Positions 10,599-20,440 are shown, counted from the stretch's first letter. The stretch: DNA of 64,000 bases from Pinus tabuliformis (GCA_031772625.1 CM062816.1:1671492012-1671556011), one strand, 5' to 3'. Notes: generated by a model not told the origin, from the sequence alone. A program made the numbers and translations.

Positions 10599-10712
10599 GG
10601 GAGGCCATCGGATTTGCGAGGCTGGTCTTGCAAAGGTTCGACCAGTTCAAGCCCGAACTCCTTATATCCCGACCTCGTTGGGAACATGCAAAGAAAAACC
10701 AAGAATAAGCAG

Positions 10713-10727
10713 CCCGCTTTGATACCA
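10713..10727 (-). other. Element C primer binding site
   Basis: Minus strand reads TGGTATCAAAGCGGG one base inside the 5' LTR (10729-11350). It is Met-tRNA-like with one change from TGGTATCAGAGC. Confidence 0.8.
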
Positions 10728-10728
10728 C

Positions 10729-11350
10729 TGATCCGGATTTAAACAGGAATGCAACAAATTACAGAGATAACCATAAACACAAAGATGCAGTGGAAATAAT
10801 ACTTCATTTCATTAATGTAAAATACTGAGATATGCTTACAAACAGAAAATGGAAATAAACATCTAGGGCGATGGTAGCTTATCTCTAAGAAGAGATGTGG
10901 TGGCTACATGCCTCTGAACTGTGTTACAATGAGGCTTGAAGGCCTATTTATTGTTGAGAAACAATGGAAAACCCTAAACATCCAAAAACCTAACCCTAGA
11001 AGATGAAATGCTAAACTGTGGGCCTCGTTTGGGTAAATTGGTACATCAACTTCCCAGGGTCGTAACTTTGGCATACAATCTTTGTTTGATGCGTACAATA
11101 TCTCATTAGAAATATCTATCCGAGAAATACAACTTTGGGAAGAGCAACATCGGTCCATGGACCCATGTTGCTCCCAGTTTTCCCAAAAAACATCGTTTAG
11201 GGCCTCAAAACGACTCCGGAAGTTCAGGGCCCGAAAAAATTGCTAAAAATAGTAAACTGTGCTACACTTAAGGAAACTTAAAAGTTGAAAGAAACAGTGG
11301 TGGGGGTCCAAGTGAATTTGGCGGGTGGCCACCAATATCCACCTAGATCA
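10729..11350 (-). repeat. Element C 5' LTR (right on plus strand)
   Basis: 622 bp matching 5092-5712; followed by the TTGGG target duplication at 11351-11355. Confidence 0.93.
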
Positions 11351-11355
11351 TTGGG

Positions 11356-12200
11356 CCATTTGCATCATGGGGCTTTGAAGATAATGCAGCAAATATCTAC
11401 AGGACTTCCCAAAGGTAAAGTTGAGCAAGTTGACACATGCAAAGGTTGGGAAAGTACACCAAGTCTTCCTCTCATTATCGAGACAGTGGAGCAGAGGCTA
11501 TCTTAGAGCGAGTTCATACTGATGTGTGTGGACCATTCTCGACGGCATCCACAATGAAGCAAAGGTATTATGTGATTTTCATTGAAGACTATTCTCGTAA
11601 ATGTTGGATTTATTTCATGCAGAAGAAGGACCAAACTTTCACAAAGTTTTGACTTCAAAGCTTTGGTCGAGAAAGAGTCAAGGAAGAAGATCAAGGCCTT
11701 GAGAAGCGACAATGGTGGATAATATGTCTCTCAAGAGTTTAAGGACTTCTGTGCAGCGGAAGGAATTAAACGAGAGTTGACGGCACCTCATAACCCACAG
11801 CAGAATGGGGTGGTCGAGAGGAAGAATAGAACTATTGTAGGGGCAACATGAGCAATGCTGCATGACCAAGGCCCACCACTTCACTTGTGGGCTGAGGCAT
11901 GCAACACAACGGTCTATTTGCATAATAGAAGCCTGCATCGCATACTTGGGATGAAGACACCAGAGAAAGTTTTCTCCGGTAAGAGACCAGATGTGGGTCA
12001 CTTCAGGATCTTTGGCTCATCGGTATATTGTCATGTGACAAAGGATGCACGGAAGAAGCTTGAGTTGACAACAGAGTTGGGGATACTTTTGGGGTACACT
12101 AATACACCTCACAACTATCGGGTGTACTTGCCTACTAGTCGGAGGATAGTGGTTCCAAGTTTGATGAGCAGAAGGCCGTGTGAGTTTCCCTTGAGGGTGA
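11356..12200 (+). pseudogene. Element B integrase
   Basis: This continues the reading from 5091 after element C. HLHHGALKIMQQIS and CKGW complete the pre-integrase zinc domain, with the last Cys now Trp. VHTDVCGPFSTAS carries the first catalytic Asp (codon at 11521-11523). ALRSDNGG near 11695-11720 carries the second Asp but is followed by a stop. NGVVERKNRT near 11805-11830 carries the Glu. LHLWAEACNTTVYLHNR and FRIFGSSVYCHV then give the copia integrase C-terminal part. Frameshifts occur near 11460 and 11650, and a stop near 11850, so it is inactive. Confidence 0.92.
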
Positions 12201-12833
12201 GCTCCAACTACAAGCTATGGAGGAACTGTTGGTTACTAAGGAGGAGGAGCCTCAGACTGATGCGGAGCAGCCGCATGCAGAGGTTCCTGGAGTGGAGACA
12301 TCCACTCAAGCAGAGTCTTCCAGAGATGGACGGAAGCACGCAAGAGACGCTGACAGATTGTTGGAGGATGTGAGAGAGAATGTGGGAACACGAGCTTCTT
12401 AGCACAGACAGAGGAGGTCACCTGAGAGGTACATTGGATACATGACCCTTACTAGGGAATGTGTTGAGATGGAGCCATTTTCCTTTGAGGAAGCAGTGCA
12501 ACAGCCGATTTGGGTTGATGCTATGGTGGAGGAGTATGACTCCATAGTTCGTAACAATGTTTGGGACGTGGTTCCGAGACCGGAGAACAAGTTAGTTGTG
12601 TGTTCCAATTGGCTTTACAAGGTAAAACAAGTGGTAGTGTGGAGAAGCATAAGGCAAGATTTGTTGCCCGTGGCTTTTCACAGGTCGAGAGGATCATGTT
12701 GTTGCAGTATATTTCGACAAAGGAGCAAGATGTTGACATTTTGACAAAGGCATTGTCAAAGTGTAAATTCGAGTTCCATAGAGACAGGATCGGGGTGGCA
12801 AATAATCCCTTTCATGTTGAAAGGGAGTGTTGA
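12201..12833 (+). pseudogene. Element B reverse transcriptase/RNase H remnant with internal deletion
   Basis: SFEEAVQQPIWVDAMVEEYD and NVWDVVPRPE (12484-12590) are the start of copia RT. KHKARFVARGFSQVE (about 12640-12685) is the fingers motif. The reading then jumps directly to ISTKEQDVDILTKALSK (12710-12760), the very end of copia RNase H. The RT palm with its YVDD motif and the RNase H active site are missing, so a deletion with junction near 12690 removed them. Confidence 0.9.
12820..12827 (+). other. Element B polypurine tract
   Basis: AAAGGGAG directly abuts the 3' LTR, where plus-strand DNA synthesis would be primed. Confidence 0.8.
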
Positions 12834-13741
12834 AATATGGCAACAAGAATATTCCAATTTAATTTGTCCTTGAATTAAATTGTGAATTAAAATCGAATTT
12901 AGTCTTAAAAACTACTTGAAAATAATTAATTAATTTATTTTAAATTAATTAATTGGAGAAATTCAAGTTAGAAGTTTTTCTGAATTCATGCAAGAGTTAT
13001 CCCTTAAATTAAGGAGATAAGATTGAGTTATATTTGAGTTGTAATTAGTTAACTCAGTTTACTGAGCTAAGTCCAGTTAAATTAGTTCCAAACTGTTTGA
13101 GGAACTAATGGTGAGTTAACAATCAGTTGATGCATGCACGCACTTAACTAGTGCTACTCCAGTTAACTGAATATTCTCTCATCAGAAACTCATGCATGTC
13201 TATTCTGAGAAAGAACCAATTGAGTTAAATGTCAAGGACAATGTACTATCAGTTGCATGTGTTTTCTCAAAGAAAAAACTCATGCATGCAGTCAAGGATT
13301 TAATCCTTGAGGATTGCGCAGTTTTGGAAGGTTATCATCCACTTAGTAATGAGGTTTTCCACTTGGTTGAAGGTGAATCATCCACAAGGAACAACACAAG
13401 GAAATAGGAACTTGGAGGGCAGACAAGAAGGCTAGAGAGAAGCCAAGATTGCCTGTGAGCATCTGTGAGGATTGTACTGAGAGTTGGCTAGCTGTGAGAG
13501 CTAAGGCTTTGTATAATTCCTATGTATTTCCACCTGTATGATAATACAAAAGAGTAGGGTTTTTAGTTGAGGCTTTCCACAAAAGTATTTTCATGTGTAT
13601 TGTGCCATTGATTCTTCTACTTCCGGTTATATTGTTTAGCTCGATCTTTAAGCTTTCACAAATTGATAGTAGAAGTAGGTTATAGTATTCTGCTTTGATT
13701 TATATTGCATTATTGGGTTAACCTACATTAAATTTTCTACA
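12828..13741 (+). repeat. Element B 3' LTR
   Basis: 914 bp, partner of 2869-3778. At about 20 aligned sites the 5' LTR has G and this copy A, against about 5 in the reverse sense. Confidence 0.92.
13192..13407 (+). CDS. 71-codon ORF inside the element B 3' LTR (twin of 3231-3446)
   Basis: Same length, start and stop as the 5' LTR copy, with no frameshift or nonsense change despite 6-7% LTR divergence. No function recognised. Both copies arise from one ancestral LTR, so their similarity alone is not proof of selection. Confidence 0.35.
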   Translation: MHVYSEKEPIELNVKDNVLSVACVFSKKKLMHAVKDLILEDCAVLEGYHPLSNEVFHLVEGESSTRNNTRK

Positions 13742-13746
13742 AGGCT

Positions 13747-13897
13747 ATCTTGGATACACAATCACTTAGTTGAGAGAATATCTCAATCACACACCAATCT
13801 AGGAAATATCTAGATCTAAACAACTCCTTAGGAATATGAACAAACTCCTTTACATAGAAAGAATCACAACTAAGACAAGTAGGAATTATATTTTTCA
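13747..13897 (-). repeat. Element A left (3') LTR, part 2
   Basis: Continues 2788-2868 after the AGGCT duplication and aligns with 16784-16934. Followed on the plus strand by the polypurine tract complement (13898-13909). Confidence 0.8.
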
Positions 13898-15129
13898 AGT
13901 CACCCCCTTAATGACTACTTGTCTCAATCTCAATCTGCAAAGCCTAGTTTTGGTCATGTTGTTTACAAACATGATAAAAAAGAATATGATGGCGTCCATA
14001 TAAAGGAACAACCATCCACCAGAATGCATTAGTACCAACCGCTGTAACCGCCAGTCAACTAGGATGTCCTTCGTGTACATGGTTCAGTTAACCAATATCT
14101 TCATACATGTACCTGTACCTGTAAATCCCCCTCCATCATCGTCATCATGGGTTTTATCGGATTACTCATAACCATGCTCTGGGTTTTATCGGCTTACCCT
14201 AAACCATGCCTAGGGTTTTGTCGGCTGACCCTAAACCATGCCTATAGGAATCCTTGTCAACTTCACTCTCACACGTGGTTTCTATCTTACCACAATATAC
14301 ACTACAAGGTGGTTTTTGGCTTACCACAAACCTGCACTTACATACACTATCACAACTAGTTTCTGGCTTACCACAAACCTACACGTACATAGTGGTTTAT
14401 AGCTTACGACAAACCTACATTTTTTAAGGGGTTTTAAGATTTCCACAAACTTCATGGGGGCACACATGCCTCATTAGGCTTACATTACACACTCCAACTC
14501 TTGGAGTTACCAGGTACATACATTACAAAGACCACTACAAAACATCCTAGACTTGCTTACCAATAAATTTATGTGACACATAATATGCTATCATCATGAG
14601 TTTATTCCACAAACTCACACAAACTTTAACTTAATTGTCCATCATCCTTTAATCTTCAGTGCAAATCCAACCACTATCCTCTGATGCCATCTTCACTGTC
14701 ATGTCTTCATCATATATGGTGGTCAATTATTCTTGCAAATAAATTTGTCTATTGTTGGAATGGCCAATTCCAACATAGACTCAAACTAGTGACAATAGTT
14801 GGCCAGACTAAATGTCACAGCAACAAACATCCAATTTCTTCAACCAGATTTACATTACTATATTTTTACATGAAATACATGCATAATGTATTTTTACATG
14901 AAATATGTGCATCTTGACAAAATCAAGGTCAGAGTCAAGGCACCATGTGATTATGAGTAGAAACGATAAGATGAATATACAATCCATTGAAATCATAAAT
15001 GTTCACAAAGTTAAAATTGGATTTAACACAACAAACAACAAAATAGTAGAGCCCACACGACATTATGCTTCATGCTGGCTCCACTTTAGCTCTGGTTCTT
15101 GCACAGTTCAACAATCAATGATTCGATCG
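13898..15129 (-). other. Element A interior, 3' part; degenerate short repeats, no gene
   Basis: No coding region. Two degenerate tandem blocks occur. Around 14145-14245 there are three copies of a GGGTTTTATCGGCTTACCC and ACCATGCC unit. Around 14280-14450 there are four or five copies of a unit built on GGCTTACCACAAACCT. Confidence 0.6.
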
Positions 15130-15614
15130 CTAAGCTTGATTTCGATTCACATAAATCTCATTTATCATTCGTTGGTCTCTACTTTTGTGAGCCTCGCATA
15201 GGCGGGGCAATTATATACCGTCTCCTACAGCAAGATTGAAGTAGAGATTGAGGATGTTGGGAAAATTGTTGTAACAATATGGGGAGCATAGTTTCCTCGT
15301 AAAATGACCTTCTCCCAAAGCATCTGTAGGTATGCCCACAACCAATCTCTTTACCCCACATGCACTCATGCATTCTTCCATTTCTATCCATTCATAAATT
15401 TTCTCAACAATAACGTCAAATGATTGGCATTTGTACAACATAGTGCATCCTTCGATATGGACTTCTTAAGCATACAACGTGCTCCAGAAGACGATACAAA
15501 AAGGGCACAAACTTCCCAGAGAATCTTCTCGCATATTATGCGTCCGTAAACAACTTGTAGTGTTGTAACCAAAACAAGGGCAAAGGTTGTCAAAAGAAGC
15601 TTCATTACACCCAT
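15130..15614 (-). pseudogene. PAR1-family (photoassimilate-responsive) secreted protein gene, broken
   Basis: ATG at 15612-15614 opens a hydrophobic signal peptide (MGVMKLLLTTFALVLVTTLQ, cleavage likely after VYG). The Cys-rich mature part has the PAR1 (Pfam PAR1) blocks in order: SSGARCMLKKS, KCQSFDVIVEKIYEWIE, ECMSACGV, GHFTRKLCSPYCYNN, NILNLYFNLAVGDG, and LPRLCEAHK. Two lesions are visible. A frameshift lies near 15441, between SKDAL and YKCQS. A TAA at 15211-15213 falls just before LPRLCEA, after which the frame stays open to TAG at 15130-15132. A Cys normally before PNI is Phe. There is no intron in the readable 160 codons. PAR1 proteins are small secretory-pathway proteins linked to sugar or stress responses in tobacco; their biochemical role is unknown. 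It lies inside element A in the same orientation. Homology is confident; that it is a retroelement capture is inference. Confidence 0.85.
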
Positions 15615-15680
15615 TTTTTCTTTAGTGTTCTAGACTTCGGTTGTTGTTCTGTTATTAAATGAAAACGTGTGTAGCACCAG

Positions 15681-15690
15681 CTATATAAAT
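15681..15690 (-). promoter_or_regulatory. TATA-like box upstream of the PAR1-like gene
   Basis: Minus strand reads ATTTATATAG, about 70 bases upstream of the ATG, which would leave a leader of about 40 bases. A gene-proximal TATA box would suggest the promoter came along with the gene, which is not expected for a simple cDNA capture. Confidence 0.45.
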
Positions 15691-15699
15691 ATTTGTAAA

Positions 15700-16689
15700 A
15701 GATGGAGGGAAATTCCACGCGATAAAGCCAAATAATCTCCTCAATTCCAGAAGAAAGACGACAACGATTATCCTTAAGTGTTAAATCTCTACGTTCAGGC
15801 TTTCATGCCTCTACAACTTATATAAGCAGCGACCATGCACAAAATTGAACAAAAAAAAACTCCATGGCATTTTCTCAGCTCCTCCCTCCATTATAATGTC
15901 GTTAAATATCACCTACCAACACATGTTGTAATTTATGTGAAATTCGATTTACGGGTGGTTGTGCTTGACTTTTGACACCAAAACCATTAACAAAGCCTAA
16001 CCACACTTCTATCACAAGCCCAACACATGACTTCTTGGAGTGCACTCATGCAGCTAGCTTCCACAGGCAGGCAAGTTCAAATTCGATGCAGTTAAGAGTG
16101 TACTTTCAACTGGCTCCATAATAAAAACATTGGTTCGAGAGGGGTGCCTCTCAATTATCACCCCCAAAACCACTGAATAACATAAGAGGTGGCATGACTA
16201 GGAGATAAAGGTGGCACAACAAATTGAATGTTGTAGATCAATCTAAGTTTGATTGGCACGCACGGAAGTCACAACTCTAATAGTTGCGCATTACCTCCAA
16301 GACTCTCCACGCATAGATATACATATCGACTCTTTAAGCGAAGATCGATCCACAATGAAATTTGGTCAACGACACTGCATAGAGCACACGTCAACTTCTC
16401 AACACATGTCTTCTCTGGCTGAAACAATCGCTCAACAAATCATGTGATCTCGGCCATAAACTTAATCACACTGCATGCTTCCATGCTCACCTTACCAATT
16501 TCGACTTTGCGGTCTCTATAAACATAATCTCCTTCTCTACAACTCCTCCTCGGGTCCAGTGATGGAGATGCGTCACGTAGGCCACTCAACCCTTCAGATG
16601 AACAAACAATACCACAGACACATCACACAATACTATTTTTATTTCCCCGACTCTCCTATGAGGGGGGAAAGGCCCAGGCCCATACAACT
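15700..16689 (-). other. Element A interior, 5' part; no gene recognised
   Basis: About 1 kb between the PAR1-like gene and the primer site. Short frames (64 and 76 codons on the plus strand) match nothing and run against the element. It may be leader sequence, promoter DNA or decayed cargo. Confidence 0.4.
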
Positions 16690-16702
16690 TCTGATACCAA
16701 TT
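16690..16702 (-). other. Element A primer binding site
   Basis: Minus strand reads TGGTATCAGAAG three bases inside the right LTR; the first ten bases match the plant Met-tRNA primer site. Confidence 0.75.
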
Positions 16703-16934
16703 TGAAAAAACCTATCACTCCCTGAATTAATCAAATAATGTTGTATATAAATATATGTAGTGTTGTCTCAAGATAGGTAGACTTTCTTAGATACACAGTC
16801 ACTTGGTTGAAACAATATCTCAACCACACACCAATCTAGGAAACATCTAGATCTAAACAACTCCTTAGGAATAGGAACAAACCCCTTTCGATAGAAAGAA
16901 TCACAACTGAGGCAAGTAGGAATTATATTTTCCA
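16703..16934 (-). repeat. Element A right (5') LTR
   Basis: 232 bp, uninterrupted. It serves as the empty-site reference that exposes the element B insertion in the left LTR. Confidence 0.8.
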
Positions 16935-17730
16935 TGTGTACCTAGAGGTGTTCTACAACTCAGTCCCAGTATAGGAGAGATGTGTAGGTGTAATGTAAGA
17001 ATGTATGTAAACATTTTTACATATCGGCTCAATATGTTGAATTTATATTAATATGTTCAATTTATAAGACTTAAAGGATTTGTAAACATTTACACATGGG
17101 CTCAATTAAATAATAATAATTGCGTCGAGAGGCGCTCTATAGCCAGTATATGAGGGAGATGTTGTCACGTAACATAACATTACGTTACATTAAAAAAATA
17201 AAATATATATGTGTGTGTGTGTGTGTGGGCTAATATATATTGTATATGCGGAAGATATGTGAAATGTTACTATATATGTGTCTGCTAATATGGTGATGAT
17301 GATGATGACGATTATCGTCCACTGAGACCAAATTAGTCTATCGGACCTATAATTTTCTTAGTTTTTAATTGTCAGGCTCCTTCTTGGTGAGATTGGTGCT
17401 GTAGCGTTTTGTTTTGTTTTTTTTTTTACGGTCTTCCAACTTCCTTTATATTGCATCTCCTTCATCTCTTTTGGTTCTTGGGACATTGTTGTCTTAGCTT
17501 CGCGATCTATTGTCCTTTTGAAGATAGTCGAAGAAGAAGTTTGGTCTAAGAGATCTGCTTTGCTGTTAAATGAAGATTTATTTTATATATTGTATACGCT
17601 GAAGATATGTGTAACATTACTTTAAAATAAAGAATTAATTAAAAAATAAATTAAAAAAATGTGTCGACTAATATTAACAAACTCAATTTTGAAAATGATA
17701 TATATACAATTTAAAAAGATATCAATTAGC
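16935..17730. other. AT-rich DNA with short simple repeats
   Basis: A (TG)n run at about 17210-17227 and a (GAT)n-like run at about 17294-17310. Two copies of a dispersed motif built on GGGAGATGTTGTCACGTAA occur near 16973 and 17150. No gene. Confidence 0.5.
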
Positions 17731-17734
17731 TTAT

Positions 17735-17925
17735 TCATTGAATAACAAAGAAAATTAAGTAAAGGAAGCGGAGGATTCAATTGGGCATATCCTGTAATAA
17801 TAATGAGGTAAATTTCTAGGCATTTCTGTAGGTAAATTTTTCACTGAATAACAAAGAAAATTAGGTAAAGGAAGCAGAGGATTCAATTGGGCATGTCCTG
17901 TAATAATGTTTTTGTAATCAGGTAA
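17735..17925. repeat. 106-bp tandem duplication
   Basis: TCATTGAATAACAAAGAAAA at 17735 recurs at 17841 (TCACTGAATAACAAAG...), both followed by GAGGATTCAATTGGGCAT. The copies carry a few substitutions. Confidence 0.85.
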
Positions 17926-18910
17926 ATTTATATTTAGTTGCGTTCAGGTTTTCAGTTGTAGGAAGGTAAACTTAATATAATGGAAGGTGCTCGATAAAAT
18001 TAGTAGGAGCGAGGGGAAATATTGAGTAGAATGTAATATTTAGGGTGACGTCTCACCTGAAATATTAGGTACAATTTAATAATATTACATTTTAATTAGT
18101 ATTTCTCCCCACCCCTAGCCACTATTTATTAGGTGGGGTGGTTATAAATATTTGGTAACATATAATATTGTAATATTATATTTTATGTAATCAATATATT
18201 TGTAACAATTAATATAGATGTGTTCCATCTATAAATTTAATTAATAAGCGGATAAAAACTTAATATTTACAATATGACAAGATTTTTAATCATGAATATT
18301 TACCATGGATATTATTAACTTCTAAGTAGGTTTTTTTACAATACCATGGGCCAATACCCACAAGAGAAAGATAGAGAGGGAGAGGAGGGAAGAAAATTAT
18401 AATACCATGGGCTACTACCATGGTTTATCAATACCATGGGTCATCTAGACTTTTAATTATTATGTTATGGATCTAGGTTTTTAATTGTTATAATACCATG
18501 GGCCAATACCATGACTTATCAATACCACATGCCCAAAAACAATAACTTATTTCAAAATAAAAATATTTTACTCTTGAGGTATATCTAAACCCTCCATCCT
18601 CGCGACTACTAACAATATTTTCATAGAGATTAAATGGAGGTTAATATATACATATGTAAAATTTATATAATATAAATAATATTATAAAGAACTAGGATAG
18701 ATGCATCTTAACCAAGGATCCAAGCAATTAACAATGATAGAGGAATCAAGTGATTAACAATGATAGAGGAAAGATAGTGCGTGATTCTTTTAATTCTTTT
18801 ATTATTGTATTCTCTTTACCATGATTGATCCAAAATATAGGTTTAATATTTTACAATCAATTATGTTTTTTTTATTAATTTAGATACTTTCTTAAATACA
18901 ATACAATGGG
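17926..18910. other. AT-rich DNA with scattered ATACCATGGG motifs
   Basis: Between 18340 and 18530 the word AATACCATGGGCC, or close variants, recurs about five times. The fragment TCAATACCACATGCCCA near 18518 recurs near 21888 and 23340, so a short dispersed repeat family is present. No gene. Confidence 0.5.
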
Positions 18911-18920
18911 ATCATATTTG

Positions 18921-19523
18921 AGAAAGAGAGTGAGATGGAAGGGGGAATAGAGTGTGGGAGAGAGACATAGAGGTGAGAGACACAGTGAGAGAGATAAAGG
19001 AAGAGAGAGAGGAGGGGGATAGATGGAGGGAGAGAGATGGATTTGGAGGGGGAAAGAGAGGGAGTGACAAGGGAGAGATGAAGATGGAAGGAGGGAGAGA
19101 GGAGATGAGGGAAGAAAGAGAAAAGGAGAGGATGAAGATAGGGAAAGAGAGATAGGGAGGCATAGATATGGAGGGGGAGGAGAGGATGAGAGAGAGAAGG
19201 AGAGAGAGAAGGAGAGAGGGAGGGAGATAGTGATAGAGTTGGAGGGTGTAGAGAGAGTATGTGTATGATGGGGGGAGAGACGGAGGGAGGTGGGATAGAA
19301 GGGGAGAGGGAGGAAGGAAAAGGAGAGAGGACTTGAGAGAGAGGATAGAGAGAGAGGATAGAGAGAGGGGGAGAGAGAAATGGAGTTGAAAGGGGAAGAA
19401 AGACATAGAGAGAGAAAGGTGGAGAGGGAGTGACAAGGGAGAGGGAGAGTCAGTGAGGGGGGGAGAGAGAGTGTGTGTGAGAGAGAGAGAGGGAGAGGGA
19501 GAGGGAGGAAGAGGGAGAAATAC
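18921..19523. repeat. 600-bp polypurine (GA-rich) tract
   Basis: Almost uninterrupted purine on the plus strand, built of GAGAGAGGGA-type words, with rare pyrimidines. A 205-codon minus-strand frame (Ser/Leu/Pro only) is a composition artefact. Such tracts can form triplex (H-DNA) structures. Confidence 0.9.
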
Positions 19524-19571
19524 AGACATAGAAGTTAGATCTAGAAAGTCATGTTAATATTTTTAATGTGG

Positions 19572-20058
19572 TTGTTGATTTCTAATTCTATTTGATCACG
19601 TGCACTATATGCATTGATTTCAGTGTAGATGTCGATTTATAATTCTATTTAATACCTTACACTAGATGCATTGATTTCAATGTCAAGGTTGATTTCTACT
19701 TCTATTTGATTGCTTGCAGAGGATGCATTGGTTTTAGTGTAGATATTGATTTCTAATCCTATTTTATCGCTTGCACTAGATGTATTTATTTCAGTTTAGA
19801 TGTCGATTTCTAATCATATTTAATACCTTACACTAGATGCATTGATTTCAGCGTAGATGTTGATTTCTACTCATTTTTGATTGATTGCATTAGATGCATT
19901 GGTTTCAGTGTAGATAATGATTTCTAATCCTATTTGTTTGCTTGCGCTAGATGCATTGATTTCAATATATATGTTGATTTCTAATCCTATTTGATTGTTT
20001 GCACTAGATGCATTGATTTTAGTGTAGATGTTAATTTCTGATTTGATGCAACAAGATG
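19572..20058. repeat. 57-bp tandem array with 171-bp higher-order structure
   Basis: About eight units begin near 19572, 19629, 19687, 19745, 19802, 19859, 19916 and 19973. Consensus pieces are TTGATTTCTAATCCTATTTG, CTTGCACTAGATGCATTGAT and TTCAGTGTAGATG. Units 2 and 5 share AATACCTTACAC, units 3 and 6 share ATGCATTGGTTT, and units 4 and 7 share CTAATCCTATTT, so the array repeats with a three-unit period. Confidence 0.85.
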
Positions 20059-20119
20059 TATGATGTACATTAATTTCAAAGTAATTAGATTAATAGTGTG
20101 CATTGATTTCAGTGTAAGC

Positions 20120-20440
20120 ACATCTCTACTCCTCCATCTATATCTCTATCTCCCATTGTCTCTCCATCTTTATCTCTCTATCTCAACCCCTAAACATACA
20201 CACTCTCTCTCCCTATCTATATATCTCTCTCTCCCTCCCTTCCTTTCGCCTCCCTTTCTCTCTCTTCCCCTTCTCTTCTCTAATATTTCTCTTTCCATGT
20301 CCATATATCTTCCTCCCTCCATGTCTTTGCCTCTTTCTTCTTCCCTCTCCCCGCCCCCCCGCCCCCCCCCCAATCTATATCTCTATCTCCCCTTGCATCT
20401 CCTTCTCACCCCCAAAACATACACACTCTCTCTCAGTGTA
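20120..20440. repeat. 320-bp polypyrimidine (CT-rich) tract
   Basis: Pyrimidine-rich on the plus strand, roughly complementary in composition to 18921-19523. It is bracketed by CAGTGTAAGCACAT (20109) and CAGTGTAAACACAT (20436), words also found in the 57-bp units, so it was probably gained inside the array. Confidence 0.85.

Larger units (their letters stand above)
5092..11350 (-). mobile_element. Element C: Ty3/gypsy LTR retrotransposon nested in element B, degenerate
   Basis: 621-622 bp LTRs at 5092-5712 and 10729-11350, ending TGATCC and AGATCA on the plus strand. A perfect TTGGG duplication flanks it (5087-5091, 11351-11355), and removing the element rejoins element B's integrase zinc domain. 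Minus-strand order is gag, protease, RT, RNase H, integrase, as in Ty3/gypsy. LTRs differ at about 40-45 sites by eye (about 7%). Frameshifts and stops separate nearly every domain, and a 393-bp tandem duplication lies in pol (7064-7849). Confidence 0.94.
2869..13741 (+). mobile_element. Element B: Ty1/copia LTR retrotransposon, degenerate, split by element C
   Basis: LTRs of about 910 bp (2869-3778 and 12828-13741) begin TGTTGAAATATGG and end TTTCTACA. The target duplication AGGCT is perfect (2864-2868, 13742-13746). A Met-tRNA primer site directly follows the 5' LTR, and AAAGGGAG directly precedes the 3' LTR. Gag, protease and integrase come in copia order on the plus strand, ending in RT and RNase H remnants. 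About 60 LTR differences (6-7% by eye), several stops and frameshifts, and a deletion of the RT core make it inactive. Ty3/gypsy element C sits inside its integrase zinc-binding region. Confidence 0.93.
2788..16934 (-). mobile_element. Element A: non-autonomous LTR retroelement carrying a PAR1-like gene, split by element B
   Basis: Two 232-bp sequences flank a 2.8-kb interior. The left one is 2788-2868 plus 13747-13897, split by element B. The right one is 16703-16934. In minus orientation both run TG...CA and differ at about 24 positions by eye. Just inside the right LTR (16690-16702) the minus strand reads TTGGTATCAGAAG, a Met-tRNA-type primer site. Just inside the left LTR (13898-13909) it reads AAGGGGGTGACT, a polypurine tract. 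These four parts in the right order and orientation define a retroelement. No gag, protease, RT or integrase is visible. The only recognisable cargo is a broken PAR1-family gene in the same orientation (15130-15614). No exact 5-bp target duplication abuts the TG/CA ends, so the boundaries are good to a few bases only. The size without the nested insertion is about 3.3 kb. Confidence 0.72.

Noticed and set aside
18912..19529. 205-codon minus-strand frame in the GA tract
   Set aside because: Only Ser, Leu, Pro, Phe and Thr; a product of pyrimidine-only sequence.
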